Below are positions 41,088 to 49,960 of a stretch of 64,000 nucleotides of DNA, one piece after another. Under the pieces are notes generated by a model. That model worked only from the letters and a program-made list of their open reading frames with translations, had not been told where the DNA came from and searched no databases. Made by a program: the position numbers and the translations under genes. This DNA comes from Todiramphus chloris collaris (taxonomy: Eukaryota > Chordata > Aves > Coraciiformes > Alcedinidae). The stretch covers positions 6,698,588 to 6,762,587 of the forward strand of contig JANVCC010000049.1 of assembly GCA_025345505.1 (NCBI GenBank), written 5' to 3'. Positions within the stretch are counted from its first letter, which is position 1, and each line of letters starts with the position of its first letter.

Positions 41088-41682
41088 GTTTGGAAGCCTT
41101 TTGCCATCACTAGACAGACAGTCATTTCCAATATCAAATACAATAATAGTACAGATAAGCATGTGACAGCAAAAGGATTCAGAAACGCAGGGGTGTCCCT
41201 AGCAAAATAGCACTATCTTAACATACAGACAACCCCGTGTTGGGTGAATATTACAACTCACCCGACTGTCACTCCAAACAGTCACGCAGAAGAGATGGCC
41301 ACTATTTTGTCTAGGCTACAAAACCGCCGGGGTGATCGCTAAGGAATTTGCCATTCACTTCTTTCCTGGAATGGAAATTTATCTTTGTTTTTGAGATATA
41401 AAAATATATATACTCCAAGGAGGGGACACTGAGCACTCCTGAGGACCGGGGAGGGGTTGTGTCACCTCTGCCCCTCGTACCCACCGCCTTCCCGGCAAAA
41501 GCAACAAACACCAGCTCCTTTGCTCCGGCTGCACACCCCTGCCGCCCGTTGAGACGAGTGGGATTGTCACATTAACGATAGCTTCATTTATAAACAATAC
41601 ATTTAGGGAAAGCTCTTAAATACAGCAATCTGTGAACCATTGGTAAGCAATAAAAACAATCTGCGCTGGGAGTCGTGCGGTC

Positions 41683-41712
41683 CCTCCTCCTCCTCCTCCT
41701 CCTCCTCCTCCT
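41683..41712 (-). repeat. (AGG)10 microsatellite just downstream of the PCDH19 stop
   Basis: Ten perfect CCT units on the + strand, AGG in mRNA sense, starting 15 bases after the stop codon. In another minus frame it reads as a glutamate run and on the + strand as a leucine run, which creates misleading open frames there. The length is probably polymorphic. Confidence 0.9.
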
Positions 41713-41727
41713 CTCGCTGGATGCCGC

Positions 41728-42317
41728 TCAGAGGACGATGTCTTTTAGTCTCCGGGTGCCGGGCGAGTCCTTGTCCCGGCGCTCCTGCAGGAGCGGATTG
41801 CCCTCCTGCCCGCCGCTCTCGCTGTCCGCCCCCCGGGGCTCTGCCTCGCTCGGCCGGGAAGGGCCACTGTTCCCAAAGGGCTCCCGTTCCCGGTTGCCAG
41901 CGCAGTGCCCGGGGCCGTAGGGTGCCGCCGGTTTGCCGGACAAAGGGCTCTTCAGGTGGAGGGGCGAGGTGACGGGGCTGACGGCCTCGCAACCGTTGCC
42001 CGCCTCGCGGACGGCGCCGCTGACCTTGGGGCTGCAGGCGGCCGGGTCCACCGTTCTTTTGCCTTTGGGGTTGGCGAGCCGCTCGTCGGCGAGGGGCTCG
42101 CCGCCCTCCTTGCCGAAGGTGGCGAAGGTCCTTTTTGTGCTGCAGTCTGCGTAAGGTTCCGCGTCCACCGCCGTCGCCTCGATGGAGAGGGAGATGACGT
42201 TCCTCCCGTGCTCGGGGGACTTGGCACGGCTGGGGACGGCCCCGCGGGGCATCCAGCACCTGTCCGAGTGGCCCAGGATGCGGCACTCCTCCCTGCAATG
42301 AAATCCTTCGCTCTGAT
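41728..42317 (-). CDS. PCDH19: PCDH19 terminal coding exon (protocadherin-19 cytoplasmic C-terminus), partial gene
   Basis: Last coding exon of a delta-2 protocadherin, a single-pass cell-adhesion protein of neurons whose tail links contacts to the actin cytoskeleton. Seen: after a splice acceptor the exon starts inside a codon (last two bases AT), then gives 195 residues and a TGA at 41728-41730. In order: [21 protein letters not shown] (exon residues 3-23, CM2-type block), KSPEH (32-36), LSIEAT (43-48), [10 protein letters not shown] (61-70), then EAGNGCEA and [13 protein letters not shown], then [13 protein letters not shown], ending RLKDIVL. From memory, human PCDH19 shares these blocks and the same last residues, with a final exon of about 198 codons in a protein near 1,150 residues. 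PCDH17 and PCDH10 share the CM2 block but not this ending. FATFGK fits the WAVE-complex-binding pattern (hydrophobic-x-T/S-F-x-x). The exon is strongly CpG-rich, and the stretch between LHLKSPL and GPSRPSE differs much from the mammalian form as I recall it. A lineage-specific paralogue is the alternative. Upstream exons lie outside the window. Confidence 0.9.
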
Positions 42318-42339
42318 CTGCGTGGAGAAAACACAAGGG
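42318..42339 (-). other. PCDH19: Splice acceptor of the PCDH19 last exon
   Basis: Read on the minus strand this is CCCTTGTGTTTTCTCCACGCAG, a pyrimidine-rich tract ending in AG directly before the conserved (D)[11 protein letters not shown] residues. Recognisable family similarity begins exactly here. The open frame continues upstream to 42471, but those residues resemble nothing in the family, so they are intron read-through and not coding. The exon begins after the first base of a codon (phase 1). Confidence 0.85.
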
Positions 42340-43084
42340 TCGGTGAAGAGGGGAGTCCTGTCCGGGGTACCCGCCACCCTGCCCTCTGCCCAGGGGGGAG
42401 GAGCCCCTGCTGAGCCCAGAGCTGCCCCTCGTCCCCACCCAAGCGGCAGCCACCCTAACCCCGACCAGCAACCGTTTTCAAGGCAAGGCTCAGAAGAGCG
42501 ATTTTTCCTGACGTTCCTCCTGGAGTTCAATTTCCAAGAGGCCGTGCGTCACCTGCCGCTGCCAGACCTGCGAACCGGGGAAAGGAGCCGCGGCTGCGAA
42601 TCCGTCACAGCGGGGCTGTCCCGCCTGTCGAGCCGCTCCACGCCGGCAGCTCCTGGGTTTAGCGACCGCGCTGAAAAGCCACTGCGTTTGAAGTTTGGTT
42701 TGACGTGACATTTAAGGTTGACTTTTTGCAGAGGGGGAAAGGAACAGAGGGAGGTGGGGGGGGTGGGCTGGGTTTTTTTTGGTGTATGTGTGTGTTTTAA
42801 CTTTTACTTAATCCCTACTGACCTCCCACACAACAGAGGCTTTATAAATCTCCAACGCTGCCCACTCCACTAAAGATTAAATGTGTCACTCCCAGCGCTG
42901 GAGAGCCGAGAGCAATAAAGATCCCTTCTCTCGACTCGGGGCTGTCCCAACACCACTTTACAGGGCTGAAATACAAAGTGATGCTTTAACTCTTTCCAAG
43001 GGCCTTCCACACCCGGGCGGGTGCAAACCCTCGTGCCCAGTGATCGCGTGCATCCCCACTGCTGGCTGACCCCCAGGGACTGCA

Positions 43085-43180
43085 CAGCTTCACCCTTCGC
43101 ATCGCGGATGGACAAACTGGGACCCAGGGAAGCAGCTGGGCTCGGCCATGTGCAGAGCAGGAAATCAAAGCCAGGAGTCT
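43085..43180 (+). mobile_element. Ancient SINE-like (MIR-type) fragment
   Basis: GCGGATGGACAAACTGGGACCCAGGGAAG, then GGCCATGTGCAGAGCAGGAAATCAAAGCCAGGAGTC, fits CAGATGGGGAAACTGAGGCACAGGGAAG.. AGGTCATGCAGAGC..GAACCCAGGAGTC of old amniote SINEs. Inside the inferred PCDH19 intron. Confidence 0.5.
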
Positions 43181-43678
43181 CAACACGCCCAGTCTCTGCT
43201 GAGCATCCGGCCACAGCTCCTGTCGCACGCCACAGGCTCCCGGCTGCTTTTCAGTCTTGCCTTACGACTTTTCCTTCATTCGATAAGAACCTGTAATTGC
43301 AGCTAGCCCTCAGAAAGCACAACCTTTCCCTACGCAAAGGCGTAGCTCCTTCCCACCGTAACCTATAGACACACAAAGCAGCATTAAAGCACTAATGCCA
43401 TTACCCAGAGAAGACCGCGCTCGGTCGGTGACAGTTTGATGGATCGAAGCCTGCGAAGGTGCAGACTCAGCCTGGGTTTGCTTCCCGTCCATCTGCAAAC
43501 GGCTCATTTTGATGCTTTGTACATCTGTGTGCATAACCTCCGCTCCTCAGACACATTGGTATTTCCACCACATTCGAGCACTAGGGCGGCTGATAAAAAT
43601 TCTCAGCACATAACACAATGCACCAAAATATGAGCAGCTTAACACTTACAGAGAATAAACGAGTAAAAGGCAGACCTC

Positions 43679-43723
43679 AAAAAAATAAAGAAAAAAGAAA
43701 GTTGGGTTTTTTTTTTTTTTTTT
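43679..43723. repeat. A-rich tract followed by T17
   Basis: A-rich stretch (AAAAATAAAGAAAAAAGAAAG) then T17 at 43707-43723. Simple sequence in the inferred intron. Confidence 0.8.
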
Positions 43724-43990
43724 AAAGAAGAAGCAGCCAATTAATTGAAAAATCTATGGGTAAAACATTAGCTTTTTCTCTACATCAGAGCAGCTACCCA
43801 GTGGTGCGGAACGCAGCGCGGGGCGGCTGTGCAGGAGGTCTGGGTTTCAGCAGCTGCCTTTACAGCAGTTTGAGAGAAGGATGCTCTGAGCCTTACATGC
43901 AGAACAACCTGCACCAAGATCTAAAAGCCCATGCTCTTATACTTTGATTCTGTTACTTTCAAGTACTTCAGCTAAATAAATAAAACTAAT

Positions 43991-44031
43991 GCAAAAAAAG
44001 AAAATAAAAGAAAAAAAAGAAAAAGAAAAAT
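43991..44031. repeat. A-rich low-complexity tract
   Basis: Runs of 4-8 A separated by single G or T. No retroelement body is recognisable next to it. Confidence 0.75.
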
Positions 44032-44162
44032 TGCCCAGGAAGTGTTGCTGTCTGCCTATTTATCCACAGCTTAACTTCAGAAGGGTGCTACAGGCATACA
44101 AAGTTGTGTAGTCTGGCTGTGATAGCAGAGGACTTGGTGATGGCTGGAGGGGCTACAGAAAT

Positions 44163-44262
44163 ATCTTGGGTTCTCATCCCCGATGAGACACTGATTTATT
44201 GTGCTGTGTGACCTTGGGCGCATTGCTGGAGCACACATCACTTCAGTCTCTCTGCAGACAGG
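44163..44262 (-). mobile_element. Ancient SINE-like (MIR-type) fragment, opposite orientation
   Basis: CTTGGGTTCTCATCCCCGATGAGACACTGA, then TTGTGCTGTGTGACCTTGGGC and CACTTCAGTCTCTCTGC, matches the reverse orientation of the same kind of element (GGGTTCTATTCCC..CACTGA..CTGTGTGACCTTGGGCAAGTCAC). About 1 kb from the oppositely oriented fragment at 43.1 kb. Confidence 0.5.
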
Positions 44263-45656
44263 ATATGCCAGATCAGGCTGGTCCAGTGCAGGAAGGCAGG
44301 GGGGGAGCTGCTGCTCCTCACCTTCTCTGCCCAGCCCCATGGCTCAGCCCCACATCTGCAGGACCACGGCAGCTGAGGCAAACCACACTCCGGACCGGGC
44401 ACAGGTGGGTTTGTCTTGCCTAGACCCATTTATTCCAAGCTGGCACATTCTACGGTTAAAAACAAATCGAGGACTTCACCGATTACTGCACTGCAAGTGG
44501 ATATTCCTCAAACCCTAGAAAGGGCCCCGTGCTTGAAGAGCGGTTTTATTAAAGACTGCTGGCGTGGTGCCTATCTGCTGGGGAGATGATCAGCTTTGGA
44601 CATCAAGATGCTTGTCTACAACTTGCACCAGCAGCTGAAATGCAGGCAGGAGAAGAGATGAAAGGCATTACATTAGATTATATTGTTTCAATCTCTTATT
44701 TTATGAAGGGAATGTAATATGTACAGAAGACGCCGAGCTGGCAGGCAGAGGGGCAGGAGTCACCATCCACCCACAGACCTGAGCTCCACGGCACATTCTG
44801 CCTCCCTGCTCCCGTCCCTACTGCACATCTCAGCTTTGGTCTGGGGGGACCACATCCCACAGCCAGAAGCCATTCTGCTCTTGGGGACATGTCCAGACCA
44901 GCCCTGCCCTGGCAGTAGACCCAGGGACCAGCACAGAGCCCTGAGCAGCAGCCACTTCTCCATGACAGAAGGAGGATCTTCAGCCACCCACCCATCACTG
45001 CCTTAACCCTGTTGTCGATATAAAATACTCTTTTTTTACACCGCAAGCACTCCTCGTCGATGCGCACAAACACCTCACTGCTCCTGCTACCCCAGGTCCA
45101 AAGCGGGTGAGCTCAGAGGCGTCTGGGCTTATCCGGAGAGTGGATCCCAGGGCTGTCACCTCACATCCTCCTGCACCGAAGCAGCAGCAGGCTCGGGGCT
45201 GCCGGGCACGCTCCTGGCACTGCCCTTTGCAGCGAGGTCTGACTCACCCAGCCTTAACGGCACCCGGGACAGTCATTCACATTCACGGGCTCTTTATTGT
45301 ACTGTTCTGTCCTGGTTTTTACCACTTTAACAATCGGAAATAGGACAACAGGAAATTCCTTTACTGTCCTAGACATGCCTTAGTCAATACGACTGTTACT
45401 GTCTGCACTAAAAAGATGTTCTTAACGCGAGGAGCAGAGCCCAGGTAATAACCACCACACCATGCACGACACGACGACGGGCAGGCAGCCAAAACAGGCA
45501 GTTTCCCACCTCTGCGCCCGAACCACTGATGGCAGGGGCTGAGCAAGCTGGTGTGAAACTACTGCCCACCCGGGCCAGGCAAGAGGCGAGGGGCTGAGGA
45601 AACAGAGGGGCAGCACTGGGTGAGCAACAGCATGGCTCTGCACAAGCCATGGAGCA

Positions 45657-45916
45657 AATCATAGAATACTTTGTGTGGGAAGGGACCTTTCAAGGTCACC
45701 CAGTCCAACCCACCCTGCCAGGGAGCAGGGACATCTTCAACTAGAGCAGGTTGCTCAGAGCCCTGTCCAACCTGAGCTGGAATGTTTCCAGGGATGGGAC
45801 ATTGACCCCCTTTCTGTGCAACCTGGGCCAGTGTTTCACCACCTTCACTGTAAAAAAGGTCTTCCTTATATCTAGCCTCACTCTACCCTCTTTCTGTTTA
45901 AAACCATTGCCCTTGG
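45657..45916 (-). mobile_element. CR1 LINE 3' fragment in PCDH19 last intron
   Basis: AATCATAGAATACTTTGTG then GGGAAGGGACCTTTCAAGGTCACCCAGTCCAACC, followed by the CR1 body segments AGGTTGCTCAGAGCCCTGTCC, CAGGGATGGGACATTGACC, GCAACCTGGGCCAGTGTTTC and TTTAAAACCATTGCCC. About 260 bp and well preserved; 5'-truncated; same orientation as the host gene. Confidence 0.93.
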
Positions 45917-47079
45917 AATGCCTAATCCTGGACAGGAATCTACAATAAGGCTGACTACCCCACTCACTGGAGGAGCAGAATGCACCAGGCTGGCAAGGAT
46001 ATAGTTTGGGCAAGGGACAAACCACAGCCCAGGGCTCTGCAAGCCATCCTGAGCTGGGCTAGGCTTTCTAACAAGCAGTGCACGCACTCCTATTGCAAAT
46101 CTGGCTGTAGGGACACTGGTGTCACACACTGGCTGTGCAGAGAGATGCCAAACAGGTCCCATGCAGCCTGGCACACAACATGTGAAGGTCCTGCAGCAGC
46201 AATGTCCATTTTTCAGCTAGTCTGCCTTCACTCAGCAGCAATACAGAATCTCGTTTCAGAGCACCTTAGGGCAGGGCCACTTTTTACATATCCCCCACGT
46301 ACAGAACATCCTGGCAGAAGCCTCACCATGAAGAGGTGAGCAGTTATCTTGAGGTCATGTTTGGCAGAAAAAACGTGTCATCGCTAAACATAAACTCTCA
46401 CATAGCAAATATGAAATAAAATAAAACCAACAGCCCCCTCTAGAATAAATATGCCCCACAAAAATATGGCAAAACCCATGCTGAACTCCAGATTTCAAGT
46501 GTTATCTACTTGCTCCTCAGGGGACCAGCACAAAAGCAACTCATAACAAGCCCCAGCCAGCCCAGCATGCTGCCTGCAGGGTCTCAGCCAGGCAGTGGGT
46601 GCTGAAAACCAGCAGCTGTGGGAAGAGCTGGTGGGAGAGACAACGACACCCACAGCTCATCCACGAGCAGATGCACAGTCCATGTCACTGGTGGGGAATG
46701 GGAGCTGGGGACACCAGCACAGTGACGCAAGAAGCAGGAAGGTGACATGAAACACCAGGGCTGCTCTAATTCCTGCATCTGAGTGCCCCGATGCCTGCCC
46801 AGCCCAGCCCCTCAGCACTTCCCAGGCTCTCTGTGAAAGCTCTTGGCCAGAAGAACAGCAAGACAGGATGGATACCTGAGAGCCAGGAGGAGCTAGCAGA
46901 GGACATAGCATGGCCACTGAAGCAACAGAGCCTCCAGCTTCCCCCTGCACAGAGCCTTCTCTCGTTAAAAGGAAGGATTAAGGAACGTCCAGGGCACAGA
47001 GGTGCTTTCAGGCTGCTATTCAAAGCCTGCATACCTGCGGCAGAGCAACGCGAAGCCGCTGTGCCCGGCACCCATTCAG

Positions 47080-48170
47080 CTCTCCGAGCGATTGAATTAT
47101 CTCCAGTGGAATCGCAGGGCTGGCCAAAGAGACAAAGTTAAATCGTAGCAAGGTGCAAGTGCCTGGGAATGTAATATTCCTGATAAATGGCCAGATGACA
47201 TGTGCTGTTATACAATCTAAGGTGCAATTTGGGCGATGACAATAGTCCCTGGAGTTTCCATTTTCAAACAGCCGCTCAGTTCAATCCAATCCATGTCAGA
47301 GCAGCTTTGCCGAGGTGAGTAAGTAGAACTCATTTGTGCTATTACATGGGGAGCAAGGAAAAGGAGCGGAGGAGTCGCTTGAAAATGAAAAATCAGGACA
47401 AAAAAGAGTGACTGGAAGCATCACAGCCGGGCTGGGCCATGCCCAGGGTGGGGGCGGGTGGGCAAGCACTGTGCTGAGCGGCCCCAGCCCAAAGCCCCCA
47501 GCCCGGTGCCAGCGCGGGGCACTCGTGCCCGTACCTGGGCTGGTACCACGGGTGCCCTCGTGCAGGAGCTCGGCTTTATCTCCTCATTTCGGCGTTTCTT
47601 CAGCAACCATATGATTATACTGTAATCACGATGACACTGCTCCTGGGTACAGCAAACAGCACGATCATTAAAAAATTCATTTCAAAATCTTCCTGGAAGC
47701 TAATAAATTTTACAGCAGTTTCAATCCTTTCTCATTGCAACAAAGAAAAGCTTAGTTCCAGACAAATTAAAAGTAAATTGATTGCCTTAGGGGAATCTAT
47801 TCAAATATCACTTTTCCATGTTAGAAATCTCTTCCTGAAACAAGAAGAAGAGAGCCAGGGAGAGCCAGCATGGGAACGATGTGGAAAAGTAAATCATTAA
47901 ATCTCAGTTCATGAAACTAAGGGAGGGGGGAGGACTCAAACTTAAAATAAAATGCAAATGTCTCACTGGGGTGCGGGCCTAACATTTGTGACGGAATTTA
48001 TGAATAATAAATATGAATAAATAGTAAACATGAAGGGATCAAACACTGCTGTTGATGTTTACTCATGGTTAGCCATCTTTCATGGACAATGCGCATCTGC
48101 ATTATTTAACACTCCTCTTCCAGCTATTTCAGGGTTTCTTTTCAACTCCAGCACCTTAATTTTCCCAGGA
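47080..48170. promoter_or_regulatory. Candidate conserved non-coding block in PCDH19 last intron
   Basis: AT-rich, free of recognisable repeats, not open in any frame for long, and dense in developmental transcription-factor words: ACAAAGTTAAAT and ACAATAGTCC (SOX-type), GATTGAATTATCTCC, GACAAATTAAAAG, AATTGATTG, GAATAATAAATATGAATAAATAG. This texture is typical of vertebrate conserved enhancers near neural adhesion genes; conservation itself is not tested. Confidence 0.3.
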
Positions 48171-48429
48171 AGGTAAGCCACGAGGCATGTCCCCGAACCC
48201 CCGGGCAGCACCCGGCACCCTCAGCACACCCACCTCCCCCTCAACCCCGCCAGGAGCAGCTCTTCCCAGCTCAGGAGCTATGATTACAGACCAGATAAAA
48301 CAGTAAGCTCGAGCAAAATACAAACAGTCCCCAGCCATGGTTCATCATTTGCTTGTAAATTAAGACTCTGCACCTCTCCCTTATCTCCTGTAATAGCATA
48401 ATATCAGGAAACAAGAGGTGGGGAATAGT

Positions 48430-48800
48430 GTATTATATTTTTGACCTATGGGCTTTTACAGAGCCTTCTTTGCCTTTCCTAATAAGAAATCTCCAGTCAA
48501 TGCAGAAATGTAATCCTGGCGTGGCTTCCCTTGCACAATGCTCAGAGGATACTAATAACCAGGGACAGTGACAAATGCTCTTTACCGCAACGAGGAGCCT
48601 TTCTTTTCCTCTCTTTCGCCATTGTTCAGGATTTACACGGGCTAAAAAATGCTGTATTTTTAATCCTGGATTGTCTGTCCCGACACAGGAGGTCAACAGT
48701 GCTTGCTCACAGAGCAAATGCCTGCGAGGAATTATTTTAACGAAACGAGGGATGACAATTAGATTAATTTATCAAGCAATTGCTGATAAGGACCCAGGGC
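48430..48800. promoter_or_regulatory. Candidate conserved non-coding block
   Basis: Repeat-free, with GCCATTGTTCAGG (SOX-type) and a dense end GACAATTAGATTAATTTATCAAGCAATTGCTGATAAGG containing homeodomain TAAT/ATTA cores and a GATA-like site. Enhancer role is inference from motif texture only. Confidence 0.28.
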
Positions 48801-48965
48801 TGAATGCAGCTCACGGGCAGCACTTCTGTCCTGGTCAACAGAGAGATGTGATGGGGCTCGCCCCCCGCTGCCGCAGATACATACAGAGCCCAGCAAGTGC
48901 TGAGGACTCACATTGATTTACACCAGCCAGGGGGTTGGCCCATTCACCTCTTCCCCTGCTCTATA

Positions 48966-49066
48966 TTACCGTTACCATATGGTAATATACCATACTACCA
49001 TTACCATACTATATTATCATTAATAATGGTAATATACCATTAGTACGAATTACCATGGATAATGGG
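48966..49066. repeat. Cluster of TTACCAT/ATGGTAA inverted repeats
   Basis: Repeated TACCAT and ATGGTA words on both strands within 100 bases. TTACCATATGGTAA (48972-48985) is a perfect 14-bp palindrome. The 15-mer ATGGTAATATACCAT occurs identically at 48979-48993 and 49026-49040. Likely a decayed AT-rich satellite able to extrude hairpins. Confidence 0.8.
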
Positions 49067-49289
49067 AATACTCTTCTGCAGAATGGCCCCAGTATCCTGA
49101 ACAATAACACACCAACACATCTGGAGTGCCCAGCCAGCTGCACACCGGAGGGCAAAGGATAAATTTGATGGAAAAGATTTCCTCCAGAAAAAATGCTGAA
49201 GCCGGTGGGATGAGAAGGCGGCTGTGGGAGAGGGGCTGGTGTTTGGGCACGCCGTGCAGAGTCAGACCCAGAAGGTATTGTAGGCTGGA

Positions 49290-49960
49290 ATGCAATTTAA
49301 TGCTCGCTGCCCCCCTTTATGTGGGACCACGAGCCAATCCCCACCTCGTTCACACTGCAAAATTAATTCCTTTTCAGAGGGCCGGCAGAACGCGCCATTT
49401 AAACTCCAATTAATCCTTTTCTTAAGTGGTCCGTAGAGCTTCTGCTGGCTCCTGAGCGGCAGGGATTTCACCTCCAAAACTCCACTACTCATGCCTTGAT
49501 ACAGGGCTCATTAGCATCCTAACGGATGCTGGGAAGCAGGATCTGGTCCTCGGAGAGGAGAGCACTCCGGGATCTGATAGACCTTTTCCATCTCGAACCA
49601 TTAGGGCTCTGTAATTCATGGGCACGGCTCCCATTAATGCTAATGGCAGTTACTGTGCTGCCTGCACGAGTGCAGAATACAACCCTTTGACTTCATTACT
49701 GGAATTCAATTTCATTAACACTGGATACAGAGGGATTGTCCTAAATACACTCTTTCTTATATTTTTTTCATGTTAATGTAACCATTTGAGTATATTATAC
49801 CCTGCAGAGATGGAAACATTTCTAGTCTGTTTAAACACATTTCCCACAATTGGGAGCAAAACTTTGTCTCCATTTATGCCTTTGACACCAGCTGCCTTCC
49901 ATTTAATGGGACTTTAGTCGCTAAAGCAAATTAATCCAAAGGTTACTTTTCTCTGCTATT
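49290..49960. promoter_or_regulatory. Candidate conserved non-coding block
   Basis: Repeat-free sequence with GCAATTTAATGCTCGC, CAAAATTAATTCC, CTCCAATTAATCC, CTGTAATTCATGG, CCCATTAATGCTAATGGC and GAATTCAATTTCATTAAC: many homeodomain cores with intervening GC-balanced sequence. No exon or transposon recognised. Confidence 0.3.

Larger units (their letters stand above)
37395..41727 (-). other. PCDH19: Inferred PCDH19 3' untranslated region
   Basis: Sequence downstream of the PCDH19 stop on the minus strand. A 3'UTR of several kilobases is usual for delta-2 protocadherin genes, and the first polyadenylation signals with suitable downstream GU-rich sequence that I see are at 37.73 and 37.41 kb, so I infer roughly 4.0-4.3 kb. 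Contents: (AGG)10 near the stop, A-rich mRNA tracts at 41042-41087 and 37630-37649, AT-rich probably conserved sequence at 39.9-41.6 kb, a (TAA)6 repeat, a 100-N gap, U-rich sequence at 38209-38267, a G19 run and a CpG-rich block. No minus-strand open frame here looks coding. The end point is inference; transcript data would fix it. Confidence 0.45.

Noticed and set aside
41675-41920. + strand frame starting with a leucine run that mimics a signal peptide
   Set aside because: The leucines are the antisense reading of the (AGG)10 repeat, and the rest overlaps the PCDH19 coding exon on the other strand.
41728-42317. Assignment to PCDH17, PCDH10 or another delta-2 protocadherin
   Set aside because: The CM2 block is shared, but EGFHCREEC, the [18 protein letters not shown] blocks and the RLKDIVL end are PCDH19 features as I recall them.
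42318-42471. N-terminal 52 residues of the open frame containing the PCDH19 exon
   Set aside because: They lie upstream of a clean splice acceptor and match nothing in the family; intron read-through.
41603-42708. Other long frames over the PCDH19 exon (279 codons minus, 267 codons plus)
   Set aside because: Shadows caused by high GC; only the minus frame ending at 41728 shows family motifs.
44990-45073. Minus-strand coding-looking stretch (FVRIDEECLRCKKRVFYIDN) followed by a donor-like GTTAAG
   Set aside because: No pyrimidine tract or credible acceptor before it, and it fits no part of the PCDH19 tail or any family I know.
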